A program made the translations under genes and the position numbers. The notes under the pieces are model-generated. The model saw only the letters and a program-made list of their open reading frames with translations, had not been told where the DNA came from and did no database searches. From Bin5 sp034422415 (GTDB lineage Bacteria > Chloroflexota > Anaerolineae > Caldilineales > Caldilineaceae), in the NCBI GenBank assembly GCA_965202955.1, contig OZ241871.1, positions 930,001 through 994,000 on the forward strand: a stretch of 64,000 nucleotides of DNA. Direction: 5' to 3'. Shown here piece by piece: positions 30,901 through 40,583 of the stretch (position 1 is the first letter of the stretch; every line of letters starts with the position of its first letter).

Positions 30901-31947
30901 CTAGTTCGCGGCCGGCGACTCCTGATAGAGCCAGCAACCGGCCCGATGTTGCGGGTGCGGTTCGAAATCAGGCGGTGTCTCCACCTCGCACAGGTTCTGC
31001 ATGAAATGCGTGCAACGGGGGTGGAAGCGGCATCCTGAAGGCGGATTGACCAGGCTGGGCGGCTCGCCGGGCGGCACATCGCGAAACAGGCGCGCGTTTT
31101 CGGGGTCCGGGTCGGCGATGGCGGCCAGCAGCGCACGCGTGTAGGGATGCAGCGGATCGCGCAAGAGATCATCCATGCGCGCCTGCTCGACGATTTCACC
31201 GGCGTACATGACGAAGATGCGCTCGGAAAAGTAACGCACGGTCGACAGGTCGTGGGTAATGTAGACAACGGCCAGATTATGCGAACGCTGCAAGCCCTGC
31301 AGCAGGCGCAGAATCTCGACCCGCACCGACATGTCCAGCATCGAGACCGGCTCGTCGGCTACGATCATGCGCGGCTCCAGCAGCATCGCGCGCGCGATCA
31401 CAACGCGTTGCTGCTGCCCGCCGCTCAGCATATGCGGAAACCTGGGCAAGATGTCGTCGACCGGCGTCAGCCTGACCTCCTCCATCACCGCGCGGATTCG
31501 CCTGCGCCGAGCGTCGTCATTCAGATTGCCGTGTATTCTGAGCGGCTCGGCCAGGATGCGGCGGATGTCCATAAAGGGCGGCAGCGCCCCGAACGGGTCC
31601 TGCTGCACGTAGCCGACCTGCGAGCGGTACCACTGCATCTCCCTGGCGTCAAATGAACTGAGATCGCGCCCATCGAAGAGGACCGAGCCATCGGTCGGCC
31701 TGTGCAACCCCAAAATCGTCTTCATCAGGGTCGACTTGCCGCATCCGCTCTCACCAACGATGGCTATCGCCTCACCCGCGTGCAGGTCGAAGCTGACATT
31801 GTCGACAGCCCGCACCGTGCCGGCGCGTCCGAAGCCCCAACGCTTCAGTTCGAACCAGGTGCGCAGATTGCGCAACGACAGCAACGGCTCGGACGGATGG
31901 GCGGACCCATTGAAAGAGCCGCGGCCAGCGGGTTGGGAGGATGTCAT
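30901..31947 (-). CDS. Peptide/nickel ABC transporter ATPase, OppF/DppF type
   Basis: 348 aa from the ATG at 31947, downstream of AAAGGAGA; the frame runs on upstream but without ABC features. Walker A GESGCGKSTLMK, Q-loop YVQQDPFGALPPF, signature LSGGQQQRVVIARAM, Walker B MIVADEPVSMLD, switch His YITHDLSTV. The C-terminal oligo_HPY region (HPYTRALLAAI) has a CRFHPRCTHFMQ cluster, consistent with the 4Fe-4S-like Cys set of Opp/Dpp ATPases. The long WFELKRWGFGRAG insert near the N-terminus is typical of OppF. It pairs with the OppD-type ATPase at 32060-33040. Confidence 0.92.
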   Translation of the reverse strand: MTSSQPAGRGSFNGSAHPSEPLLSLRNLRTWFELKRWGFGRAGTVRAVDNVSFDLHAGEAIAIVGESGCGKSTLMKTILGLHRPTDGSVLFDGRDLSSFDAREMQWYRSQVGYVQQDPFGALPPFMDIRRILAEPLRIHGNLNDDARRRRIRAVMEEVRLTPVDDILPRFPHMLSGGQQQRVVIARAMLLEPRMIVADEPVSMLDMSVRVEILRLLQGLQRSHNLAVVYITHDLSTVRYFSERIFVMYAGEIVEQARMDDLLRDPLHPYTRALLAAIADPDPENARLFRDVPPGEPPSLVNPPSGCRFHPRCTHFMQNLCEVETPPDFEPHPQHRAGCWLYQESPAAN

Positions 31948-32059
31948 CGCCGCCGATCTCCTTTCGTGCGAGATGGCCTGGCGGGCAGCTGTGGCCGACG
32001 CGGCGCGGCGACCGGCGCCCCCGGCACGAAGCCGGCCCGCAAATACACAGCCGTCCCCA

Positions 32060-33040
32060 TCACTGAAGGTCTCCGTTCTGATGGAGCCAGCATTTGACAT
32101 GCTGCCGGTCGCCGGCCCGGAGCAGCTCCGGGTCGGCGTCGCAGGGCGCAAAGCGGTGGACGCAGCGGGGGGCAAAGCGGCAGCCGGGCGGCAGGTCCAA
32201 CAGACTGGGGGGCTGGCCGCTGATGAATTCGGGCTCCTCGACCTGGCGCAGCTTGGGCGTGCTGGCCATCAGTTTCTGCGAGTAGGGATGGAGCGGTTCG
32301 ACAAAGAAATGCTCAGCGTCGTTCAACTCGACCAGCTGGCCGGCGTACATCACCGCGGCGCGGTCGGCCAGCTCGCTCGATGTGCCGATGTCATGCGTGA
32401 TCAGAATGAAGCTGGTCGACGTCTCCTGCTTGACCCGCTTGAGCACGTTCATAATGTTGGCCTGCGTCAGCACATCGAGGGCAGAGGTCGGCTCGTCGAG
32501 GATGATCAGGTCGGGATCGGTTACCATTGCCATGGCGATGGCGACGCGCTGGCGCATGCCGCCGCTGAGCTCGAAGGCGTAGCGGTTGAGGAAATCGGCG
32601 GGAACGCCGACGTGCCGGAAGGCCAGCGCGGCCCGTTCGAGCGCGTCGGCGCGGCGCATTCCAAGATGGGAAAGCAGAGGTTCCGCCACCTGCTCGCCCA
32701 CCTTCAGCACCGGGTTGAGCGAATTCATCGCCGCCTGCGGCACCAGCGAAATCTTCATCCAGCGCACCTCCTGGCGGTACTCCTCGTCGCTCAACTGCAT
32801 CAGATCCTGCCCATTGAGCTTGACGCTGCCGCTGTAGGTCTGGACGTTGCGGGGCAGGAGCCGCAGAATCGCCTTTGTCAAGGAGGTCTTGCCGCAGCCG
32901 GACTCGCCCAGGATCACCATCGCCTCGTTGCGGCGCAGCGTCAAACTGACGCCGTCAACCGCGTGCAGAACGCCCTGGGCGGTGCGGAAATAGAGACGCA
33001 GATCCTCGACCTGCAGAAGAGTGCGCTCGCTCAGCGCCAT
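32060..33040 (-). CDS. Peptide/nickel ABC transporter ATPase, OppD/DppD type
   Basis: 326 aa from the ATG at 33040 (ATGA overlap with the permease stop). Walker A GESGCGKTSLTKAI, signature ELSGGMRQRVAIAMAM, Walker B LIILDEPTSALD, switch FILITHDIGTSS. C-terminal oligo_HPY region with HPYSQKLMAS and a CRFAPRCVHRFAPC cluster. The GGMRQR signature marks the OppD half; the partner at 30901-31947 supplies the OppF half. This is the only ATPase pair for two permease sets in the region. Confidence 0.92.
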   Translation of the reverse strand: MALSERTLLQVEDLRLYFRTAQGVLHAVDGVSLTLRRNEAMVILGESGCGKTSLTKAILRLLPRNVQTYSGSVKLNGQDLMQLSDEEYRQEVRWMKISLVPQAAMNSLNPVLKVGEQVAEPLLSHLGMRRADALERAALAFRHVGVPADFLNRYAFELSGGMRQRVAIAMAMVTDPDLIILDEPTSALDVLTQANIMNVLKRVKQETSTSFILITHDIGTSSELADRAAVMYAGQLVELNDAEHFFVEPLHPYSQKLMASTPKLRQVEEPEFISGQPPSLLDLPPGCRFAPRCVHRFAPCDADPELLRAGDRQHVKCWLHQNGDLQ

Positions 33041-34398
33041 CAGAGCTCTCGCAATCTGGGGTTGAAGATTCTGTCGAGCGCGAAGCCGACCATGGCAAAG
33101 CCGAGCCCGGAGACGAGCAGCAGCGCGGCAGGCTCCAAGACCCAGTAGTAGTGCCCCTGATAGAGCGCGCCGTTGACGCGGGCGTCGCTGAGGACTTTGC
33201 CCCAGGTCGGCAGCACGGGATCGCCCAGGTTCAGTACGGCGAGCGTGGCTTCCAGAAAGACAAAGGAGGGGATCAGGACGACAAACTGGGGCACGAGAAC
33301 CGGAATGATGCGCGGGATGAGGTAGAGGAAGATGATGCGGAAGTTGCCTGCGCCGTATGCCTGCGCGGCCTCGATGTAGGGGGACTCCTTCACCTGCAGA
33401 AAGATGGCGCGATAGGCTTTGATGCCGGAACTGAAGATGCCCAGCAGGATCACAACGCCCAGCATGACCCAGATACTGCGCGAGTAGAAGGTCCCGATCA
33501 TGATCAGAATCGGCAGCACGGGCAAGATCAGGTTGACCTCGGTGATACGCTGGATCACCGCATCGATGAAACCGCCGAACCAGACGCCGATGGCGGCGAC
33601 GATCAAGGTGCTGACGACCGAGCCGACGGCGGCCAGGAGACCGAAGGCAAGCGCGACGGGCGTCCCCCACATCAACGCCAGCATCAGGTCGCGCCGCCGG
33701 TGATCGGTGCCGGCCAGTCCGTAGACCTGTCCGTAGACAACGAGGCGGGCGTCCACCTCTGCCTCCTCCTCAAAGACCAGCCCTGCGGCCGCGACCTGGT
33801 AGGTACCCTTCAGCGGTACGGGCTCGCCATCCGACGCCGGGTCGGCAAAGAGGCCGATCTCCGGGCTCACGCCATCCAGGCGGCGCTGCAGCTTCTCCTC
33901 TTGCGAAAAGCGCACCGTCTCAGGCCCTTCGACCGTGACATCGGCGACCCGAATCTCGCGTCCGTCCGGGGTCAGCCAGGTGATCGAAACCAGGGGCCGC
34001 TTCTGGTCGAACTCGGCTGAAAGGAAGAGAGAGATCTCCTGCGGGAAGGCATCGGCGGTATAATCGAAGGTGAAGGTGGTGATCACGTCGGTCATCTCCT
34101 CCGATACCTCTTCGCGCGTCTTCGTCACCGATTGCCCGTCCGCCTCTTCAACCGGTCCTAAGATAACCGTTTCAGGCCGGTTGACGCCGGGAAAAAAGTT
34201 TACCCAAGCCGGCAGGGCGTTGCGCGGCGTCTCCAGCCACACCCCTTCGCCGCCCCGCCACAGCCTGACAGCCTCACTGTAGGGGATTGCGATTACGGTG
34301 TAGACCGAGAAAAGCAGGAGCGCGACGATGATGCCCAGACCGGCGATGGCAGAGGGATATTTCGAAAGGGCCGACAGCGTCCGCCGGGCCGCGGTCAT
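33040..34398 (-). CDS. Peptide/nickel ABC permease, OppC/DppC type, with large extracytoplasmic insert
   Basis: 452 aa, about 150 longer than ordinary DppC. After the first span (YPSAIAGLGIIVALLLFSVY) there is a beta-rich insert of about 170 residues (about 45-215: FDYTADAFPQEISLFLSAEF and similar). The usual core follows, with DHRRRDLMLALMWGTPVALA and the EAA-like loop QAYGAGNFRIIFLYLIPRII. The insert lies outside the cell by topology and could contact the unusually large binding protein encoded at 35630-38206. It overlaps both neighbours (4 nt and 1 nt), so the operon is tight. Confidence 0.88.
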   Translation of the reverse strand: MTAARRTLSALSKYPSAIAGLGIIVALLLFSVYTVIAIPYSEAVRLWRGGEGVWLETPRNALPAWVNFFPGVNRPETVILGPVEEADGQSVTKTREEVSEEMTDVITTFTFDYTADAFPQEISLFLSAEFDQKRPLVSITWLTPDGREIRVADVTVEGPETVRFSQEEKLQRRLDGVSPEIGLFADPASDGEPVPLKGTYQVAAAGLVFEEEAEVDARLVVYGQVYGLAGTDHRRRDLMLALMWGTPVALAFGLLAAVGSVVSTLIVAAIGVWFGGFIDAVIQRITEVNLILPVLPILIMIGTFYSRSIWVMLGVVILLGIFSSGIKAYRAIFLQVKESPYIEAAQAYGAGNFRIIFLYLIPRIIPVLVPQFVVLIPSFVFLEATLAVLNLGDPVLPTWGKVLSDARVNGALYQGHYYWVLEPAALLLVSGLGFAMVGFALDRIFNPRLREL

Positions 34399-35537
34399 GT
34401 CCGCCCCCCTTCATTGCCGCCCACCTTCACGCGCGGGTCGATCAGCGCGTAGACGATGTCGAGGAAGAAGACGGTTATGGCGAGGAGATAGGCGTAGATG
34501 ACGGTTGAGCCGACGATGACCGGAATCTCAAAGATGTTCGACGCGAGGTAGAACAGCCGTCCCAGCCCCGGCCAGTTGAATACCGTTTCAAGCACGATCG
34601 AGCCGGTCCACAAGGTGATGATCCCCAGGGCCAGCCCGGTTACGATGGTCGGCAGCGTCGGCCGCAAGATGTAGCGCCGCTCGATCGCCCGGTCCGAGAG
34701 CCCCTTGGCGCGGGCCATCTCGACATAGTCCTCGCTCGAATAGATGAGGAAAAAGGTGCGCGATGAGTAGATGCTGAGAAAGATGGCGCTGACCACGATT
34801 GCGGCGACAGGCAGAACCAGGTGGTTGAGGACGCTGAGCGAATAGTGGATGATCGAATCCGGCGGCGGCGCGGAGACGAGGCCGCCGAATGGAAAAAGTC
34901 CAAAGAGGGCGGAAAAAACGAGGATCAGGAAGAGCCCGTAGAACCAGCTGGGCGCGGCCGACGTAGGGGCCAGCGCGAGGATGACGCGGTCCAGCAGGCT
35001 GCCGTAGTTGCGGGAGAGCGCGAGCGCGACGAAGAGCGAGACAAAGAAGAGCAGGAACTGCGCGGTGGCGAAGAGCAGGAGAGTGGCCGGCAGGCGCTCG
35101 AGAATGATCAGGCGCACCTGGCGCGAGCCGCTGTCGCTGATCATGTTGTCGGCCCAGCCCAGGTCGAGGATCAGAGCGCCGGAGAGATAGCGAAAGCTAC
35201 GGACCATGAAGGGCTGATCGAGGCCCATCTTCTTCTCCTGCAGGGCAACGAGCTGGTCCATGTAGGCCTTCCGTTCCGCCGCGGACAGGTCATTCAGCGC
35301 CGGGTCGAACCCGATCGACATCGCCACCTGCTCCCGGATATACCCTTTCTTGATCTCGTCGACATAGCCGCCCATATTGGCGATCATAATCGTCAGATAG
35401 ACGCCGATCACGACGGTGACGAAGAGCGCGAACAGACGCAGCGACGAGTACTTGACGACGCGCATGAAGGCGCTCTGTGTCTGCACGCGTTCGGCAGTCT
35501 CGGCGCCGGGTTGGCGTGGGAGGGTGGCTTCCGTCAT
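34395..35537 (-). CDS. Peptide/nickel ABC permease, OppB/DppB type
   Basis: 380 aa. First span SSLRLFALFVTVVIGVYLTI. An extracytoplasmic segment carries FDPALNDLSAAERKAYMDQL and the family's 'LGLDQP'-like KMGLDQPFMVRSF. The C-terminal six-span core has the EAA loop EMARAKGLSDRAIERRY and NWPGLGRLFYLAS. It forms the transmembrane channel with the DppC-type partner at 33040-34398. Preceded by its binding-protein gene. Confidence 0.92.
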   Translation of the reverse strand: MTEATLPRQPGAETAERVQTQSAFMRVVKYSSLRLFALFVTVVIGVYLTIMIANMGGYVDEIKKGYIREQVAMSIGFDPALNDLSAAERKAYMDQLVALQEKKMGLDQPFMVRSFRYLSGALILDLGWADNMISDSGSRQVRLIILERLPATLLLFATAQFLLFFVSLFVALALSRNYGSLLDRVILALAPTSAAPSWFYGLFLILVFSALFGLFPFGGLVSAPPPDSIIHYSLSVLNHLVLPVAAIVVSAIFLSIYSSRTFFLIYSSEDYVEMARAKGLSDRAIERRYILRPTLPTIVTGLALGIITLWTGSIVLETVFNWPGLGRLFYLASNIFEIPVIVGSTVIYAYLLAITVFFLDIVYALIDPRVKVGGNEGGRT

Positions 35538-35629
35538 ATCAGCTGCTTCCAGTTACAGGAGAGTGAAGAGGAGCAAGGAGCGGAACCCTGCGTCCCACTC
35601 CTCGCTCCTCGGTTCCCGCCAGGTTCGGC

Positions 35630-38206
35630 TCAGTTTGTCGTGACGAACTCGACCGACGAGAAGGTGGGGATGCTCACCAGCAGCGGTACCACCGCCACCT
35701 CCAGCTTGTTCGCGCCGGACTCGAGCGCGGCCGTCTCCTCTTCGCTCAGGGTGATCTGCCAGAGACCGTCTTGCGCCGGTTCGGCAGTGCCGGTCAGGGC
35801 AAGCTCGCCCAGGGCGTCGAAGACCAGGTACTTCACCTCGCTGATGTTGGCGATCGCGTAGGCGTCGCCGCCGAATTCGATCAGCACGTCGAAGGTCGCC
35901 TCGTCGCCGGAGGCGACGCGCGCCGGGCCGTCGAGCGCGACTTCGGCGATCATCGGTGTTTCGAAGGCCTGCCACTTGGTCGAAGGGTCGGGGTAGGCGT
36001 CGTTACGCACCAGCTGGACCGTCTTCTCGGTTGTGAAGGCTTCTTCCAGGTAGAAGGGCCCCAGACCGACCCAGAAGTGGCCCTTATCCTCGTACCAGGC
36101 GCCCAGATTCTCCCAGCGCGAAGCGGCCTCATCGGCGCTGATGTAGTCGCCCAGCGTCGCTGCATACGGGATATGGCCGGCGGCGTCGGCCTCAACCAGG
36201 TGGGCGGCCAGAATCTCCAGGCTTGGTCCGGCGATGAAACTGGTCCATTCCACCTCAGCGGCCGCCGACTTGTCACTCGAGTAGGCGAGCTCGCCGGCCG
36301 CCTCGGCCAGGGCGCCGACCGCGACCGTCGACCAGGGCGCGCTGGGGAAGAAGGTACTTACGTTCAGCTCGGCGTCAAGCAGGTACTGATCGCTGTAGTA
36401 CTCGACGATCAGCGGACTTTCCTGAACGATGCGGTAGCCTTTGAAATGGGCCTGGAACCGCTGGAACTGCGGGACCTCGGCCTCGTCGAAGATTGCGCTC
36501 TCCTCCTTGGCGCGGTCGAATCCCAGAATCATGCTGTAGACGACATCGCCGATGCTGAGGCTGCTGCCGTCGTGCCAGGTGAAATCGTAGAGGTCGGCGG
36601 GATAGTAGACGACGCTCCTGACGTTGGCGGTGAGGCCGTCAGGATGGAGTTCGCTGACCGGAATGAAGCGCTGCTCGACCGCGTCCCAGTCGATCCAGGC
36701 CTCCTCGGGCACGTCGATCTGCTCGGCAAAGGTCAGGTCGACCCAGTCATGGGTCACGCCGACCGGCAGCCCCTCCTTGATCGTCACTTCGGCCCTTGCG
36801 ACGCGTTGCGGCCACTGCAGTCCGGTGAAGGGATCGGGCATCAGACCGACATCATTGGTCGCACGGATCAACATGGTGTCGTAGATCCAGTTGGTGCCGG
36901 CAACCGGGTTCCAGGGTTCGGTCAGGATGCTGGGCATGGCGATATTGAGCGAACCGCCCTCTTCACCGACGCGGCGCAGCGTATAGGGCCACAGCCGGGC
37001 GCCGTTGAGACCGCCGGCCAGGTCGGTGGTAACCGCTACGTCGCTCCGGTAAGCGGTGAAGCCGAGCTGATTCACCAGCCAGACGCGTACCGAATCCTGC
37101 ATCGAAAGCTCCAGGACATCGCCGAACAGCTCTTTTCTTTCTTCCATCGTTGTGAAGTCGCGCAACGCGAGCCGCTCAGAGACCGCATCGAACTCTTCGG
37201 CCGGCGTGTAGGCCTGCCACAGTGGGAATGAGAGGCCGCGGCTGGTGTAGAAGAAGTCGAAGTTGCCGGCCTGATCGCGGCTGATGGCGGTGGTGATCCA
37301 GCCGCCGGTATAGATGTGGAACTGACCGTCGTTGGGATCGCCCCCGATCCAGATCGGAGAGGCTTCGGCCGCTGTCTTGTAGTCCCGGATTACCGTGAAG
37401 CCCAGGTCCTCAAGCATGGTTGAGACGTAGTCGCCAATCTCCTTGCGTTCATCCTCGGTGCGGATGAGGAAGATGACCTCGACCGGCTCCTCTTCATAGT
37501 GCCAGAGACCGTCCACCATCTCGGCGCCGAGCGCCTCCATCTCCTCGGTGATGATCGCGGCCGCCCGTTCCGGGTTGTGCGCGTACTTCAACTCCAGCTT
37601 GCGCACGATGTCGACCAGGCGCGCATAGTCAGGAAAGGCGTTGGTGATCGCCATGTAGCGCGGCGAGGCCAGGCCGCCGTAGATCTCCTGGGAGATGAAG
37701 TCGCGGTCGACCAGGTAGTTCATCGCCTCGCGAATACGCGGGACCGCGAACGGGTTCAGCTTCTCGGTGGCGCTGAAGACCGGGCCGGCCGGGTTGAAGG
37801 TCAGCTCCGCGTAGACACCGAAGGAGTTCGAATATGTGAGGCTGTCCATGCCCTGCACGGTGGCAAAGACCTCGGCGTCGCTGACCGAAAAGGCATAGGC
37901 GTCGAGCTCGCCGATATCCATGCGGGTCACGGCTGCGGCCGCGGTCGGCTCTTCGACCGCGATCACTTCGTCCACCCAGGCGCCCGTACGTTCGCTCATC
38001 ATCGCGGGCGCCTCTTCTTCGGCCGCCGTCTCCTCCTCGGCGGGCGCTTCCTCCTGCTCCTCCTCTTCCTCGGCCGCGGCCTGCTCCTCCTGGGCAGGCG
38101 CTTCAGGCTCCTCGGCCACGTCGGGCTGGCCGCCCGGGCCGCACGCCGCGAAAACCAGCGCGGCGATCAGCAGGATCGCAAGTAGGGAAAACCGGTTTGC
38201 TCTCAT
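35630..38206 (-). CDS. Large family-5 solute-binding lipoprotein with apparently swapped lobe order
   Basis: 858 aa, much longer than typical (500-600). Lipobox LVFAACGPGG, then a long Glu/Ala-rich linker (residues 28-70). Lobe-II-like elements come first: FAVPRIREAMNYLVDRDFIS (about 150), YAHNPERAAAIITEEM, RTEDERKEIGDYVSTMLEDL. Only afterwards come the normally N-terminal elements: GGSLNIAMPSILTEPWNPVA (about 415) and FTWHDGSSLSIGDVVYSM (about 555). I associate this long form with archaeal and Chloroflexota peptide importers. It should deliver oligopeptides or similar to the permeases encoded next. First gene of that transporter set. Confidence 0.85.
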   Translation of the reverse strand: MRANRFSLLAILLIAALVFAACGPGGQPDVAEEPEAPAQEEQAAAEEEEEQEEAPAEEETAAEEEAPAMMSERTGAWVDEVIAVEEPTAAAAVTRMDIGELDAYAFSVSDAEVFATVQGMDSLTYSNSFGVYAELTFNPAGPVFSATEKLNPFAVPRIREAMNYLVDRDFISQEIYGGLASPRYMAITNAFPDYARLVDIVRKLELKYAHNPERAAAIITEEMEALGAEMVDGLWHYEEEPVEVIFLIRTEDERKEIGDYVSTMLEDLGFTVIRDYKTAAEASPIWIGGDPNDGQFHIYTGGWITTAISRDQAGNFDFFYTSRGLSFPLWQAYTPAEEFDAVSERLALRDFTTMEERKELFGDVLELSMQDSVRVWLVNQLGFTAYRSDVAVTTDLAGGLNGARLWPYTLRRVGEEGGSLNIAMPSILTEPWNPVAGTNWIYDTMLIRATNDVGLMPDPFTGLQWPQRVARAEVTIKEGLPVGVTHDWVDLTFAEQIDVPEEAWIDWDAVEQRFIPVSELHPDGLTANVRSVVYYPADLYDFTWHDGSSLSIGDVVYSMILGFDRAKEESAIFDEAEVPQFQRFQAHFKGYRIVQESPLIVEYYSDQYLLDAELNVSTFFPSAPWSTVAVGALAEAAGELAYSSDKSAAAEVEWTSFIAGPSLEILAAHLVEADAAGHIPYAATLGDYISADEAASRWENLGAWYEDKGHFWVGLGPFYLEEAFTTEKTVQLVRNDAYPDPSTKWQAFETPMIAEVALDGPARVASGDEATFDVLIEFGGDAYAIANISEVKYLVFDALGELALTGTAEPAQDGLWQITLSEEETAALESGANKLEVAVVPLLVSIPTFSSVEFVTTN

Positions 38207-38315
38207 GCGCTTATCTCCTTTTCATTATGGAGTTTCAAGGACCGTTGTATGGACAGTAGTCGGTAGCCGAGCCGGTGGATGGCCGCGGCCGGCGCGGCTG
38301 CGTACACAATGCTGT

Positions 38316-39344
38316 TTACCGCATGTTCTTCATCATCGGATCCAGCGCATCGCGCAGTCCGTCCCCGATGAGATAGAGGGCCAAAACCGTTAGAAAGATC
38401 AGGAGACCGGGGCCAACCAGGAGATGCAACGCCACATAGGCCTCGGTCTCCGGATCGCGCAGGAACATGAAGTTGTTTGCCCTGTTGAGCATACTACCCC
38501 AGGTAGCGGTTGGCGGCTGTACGCCCAAGCCCAGAAAACTGAGCGCGGATTCAACCAGGATCAGCCCCCCTATGTCGATGGCGGCGTTGACGATGATGAT
38601 CGGCATGCTGTTGGGGACCACATGTTGGAGCATGATGCGGGCGTCGCGTGTGCCCACCGACCTCGCCGCCAGTACAAAGTCCAGCGCGCGCACCTTGAAG
38701 ACGTTGCCGCGAATCAGCCGCGCGGTGCCAAACCAGCCCAACAGCCCCAGGAAAAGCGTCAACGTAATCGGATTCGGCTTGAAGACCGCTGTAACGATTA
38801 TAAGCAGATAGATGCTGGGAATGGAAACAAAGGTATTGATGAACCAGATGATAAGGTCATCTACCGGTCCCCCGAAATAGCCGGCCACCGTGCCAACGGT
38901 CACCCCCAGCAGCAGTGTCAGGCCGGCCGCGGCAAAGGCGATGCCCAGGCTGACCCGTCCCCCGTACAGGAGCCGCACCAGCTGATCGCGTCCAAGCTGG
39001 TCGGTTCCCAGCCAGTGGGCTACGCCGCCGGACCTGCCCAGCATCAACGGCGCGCTCGTCGGGTCCTGTCCAATATGCCAATCAATGTACGGGCCCAGAT
39101 AGGGCCTCTGGAAGGCATTGTCGATGTTGGTATCGTTCGGCCCCACCCCAATGCCCCCTGCGATGGCCGAAGCGGACAGGGACACTGTCGCCATGAACAG
39201 CAGGAAGCCAGTTGCAACCAGTGTTACCCTGTCGCGGCGGAGGGACTGGACCGCCATCGACCAGTAGGTACGCGGCTTCCCATGCAGACCGGCACTGCCC
39301 TGCAGGGCCCCGAGAACCGCAGCCTCTGCTTGCGTTAGCGCCAT
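38316..39344 (-). CDS. Second peptide/nickel ABC permease, OppC/DppC type
   Basis: 342 aa. N-terminal cytoplasmic tail with SLRRDRVTLVATGFLLFMAT. Substrate-side loop with HWLGTDQLGRDQLVRLLYGG, the diagnostic DppC motif 'GTD.LGRD...R...G.R'. Six-span core with EAA-like ARSVGTRDARIMLQHVVPNS. C-terminus LYLIGDGLRDALDPMMKN. It partners with the permease at 39364-40428 and the binding protein at 40584-42374. No ATPase genes accompany this set. Confidence 0.92.
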   Translation of the reverse strand: MALTQAEAAVLGALQGSAGLHGKPRTYWSMAVQSLRRDRVTLVATGFLLFMATVSLSASAIAGGIGVGPNDTNIDNAFQRPYLGPYIDWHIGQDPTSAPLMLGRSGGVAHWLGTDQLGRDQLVRLLYGGRVSLGIAFAAAGLTLLLGVTVGTVAGYFGGPVDDLIIWFINTFVSIPSIYLLIIVTAVFKPNPITLTLFLGLLGWFGTARLIRGNVFKVRALDFVLAARSVGTRDARIMLQHVVPNSMPIIIVNAAIDIGGLILVESALSFLGLGVQPPTATWGSMLNRANNFMFLRDPETEAYVALHLLVGPGLLIFLTVLALYLIGDGLRDALDPMMKNMR

Positions 39345-39363
39345 GCAACCAACCCCGCCGGGT

Positions 39364-40428
39364 TCATGCCAGCCGCACCCGGGGATCCACCACGCCGTAG
39401 AGTATGTCGGAAAGCAGGTTTCCCAGGATCGTCAACAACGAGAAAAACATCACCGCGCCCAAGACCGTGGGGTAGTCCCGCTGTATGGCGGCGCTGAAGG
39501 TCAATCGCCCCGTACCCGGCCAGGAGAAGACGGTCTCCGTTACAACTGCGCCCGAGAGAATGCCCAGTATGGCCGGGCCAAGAAAGGTCATCAGAGGGAT
39601 CAGGGCATTGCGCAGCGCATGGATGAACCAGATTCGTCTGGCCGCCAGGCCTTTGGCCCTCGCCATGCGTATGTAGTCGGTCCTGATCACCTCAAGCGTC
39701 TCCGTCCGCATATAGCGGCTGAGGCTTGCGATGCCCCCAAAGGCCAGAACTGTCGTCGGCAGGACCAGGTGCCTCAGCCTGTCCACCAGGTCAAACTCAT
39801 TTGTCAGCGACACGCTCTGCCTGCCGCCGGTTGGCAACCAGCCCAGCAGAACGCCGAAGAGGAAAATCAGCAGAAGCCCGAACCAGAAGTTCGGCAGGGC
39901 ATTCCCCATAACCGCCAACACACGCAACAGATTGTCGAGAATCGATCCCTGGTGAACGGCGCTGAGCACGCCCAGCGACACACCGACTACGAGCGAGACA
40001 AGCAGCGCCCAGACACCGAGCCGAAAGGTCGCCGGCATCCGCTCTGCAAGACGGTCCCAGACCGCCTGGTTGGTCGCAATGCTTGTGCCCAGGTTCCCCC
40101 GCAGGATGCCGCCGCCACTGTCGCAGACGGTGGCGTGAACGCCTGCAACGTAGCTGCATCCTGTTCCTTTACGCCTAAACTCCTGCGCGGCATCTCCCCT
40201 CCGCAGCGTGATTCCCGTCAGCCAGCCGACGTATTGCAGGGTCCAGTGCTGGTCCAACCCCAGCTGGCGCCGCAGCGTCTCCCGGCTCTCCTCCGTTATA
40301 TTCGGATCGAATGTGCGGATGAGAATTGGGTCGCCGGGAGAGTTGTAGACAATTGCAAAGCTGATGACGCTAACACCCAGTAGCGTTGGAATCGCCTGCA
40401 ACAGGCGGCGAACGACGTAGCGTGCCAT
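39364..40428 (-). CDS. Second peptide/nickel ABC permease, OppB/DppB type
   Basis: 354 aa from the ATG at 40428; homology begins ARYVVRRLLQAIPTLLGVSV. It has NSPGDPIL and QLGLDQHWTLQYVGWLTGI. An unusual insert follows (RRGDAAQEFRRKGTGCSYVA, about residues 88-110), where many family members go straight to 'GDLG.S'. The core has YIRMARAKGLAARRIWFIHA and VFSWPGTGRLTFSAA. It starts about 155 bp after the binding-protein stop; the DppC-type gene follows after 19 bp. Confidence 0.9.
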   Translation of the reverse strand: MARYVVRRLLQAIPTLLGVSVISFAIVYNSPGDPILIRTFDPNITEESRETLRRQLGLDQHWTLQYVGWLTGITLRRGDAAQEFRRKGTGCSYVAGVHATVCDSGGGILRGNLGTSIATNQAVWDRLAERMPATFRLGVWALLVSLVVGVSLGVLSAVHQGSILDNLLRVLAVMGNALPNFWFGLLLIFLFGVLLGWLPTGGRQSVSLTNEFDLVDRLRHLVLPTTVLAFGGIASLSRYMRTETLEVIRTDYIRMARAKGLAARRIWFIHALRNALIPLMTFLGPAILGILSGAVVTETVFSWPGTGRLTFSAAIQRDYPTVLGAVMFFSLLTILGNLLSDILYGVVDPRVRLA

Positions 40429-40583
40429 AGTCGGATGGTTAGCTTGAACGCCCCTCCAGCTGCGAACAGGGAGGGAGGCGATGCCGGCGACAACCACAAC
40501 TCACGGGTACGGGAGGCAGCGGCTACGGCACTGCATTGATCTCTCCGGCCCTCTGCGCCGCGGCCGCCGACCGGTTACACAGT

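Noticed and set aside
33041..33670. Upstream extension of the OppD-type ATPase frame into the permease gene
   Set aside because: The extension is Arg/His/Pro-rich noise antiphased to the permease; the ATGA overlap at 33040 gives a natural start.
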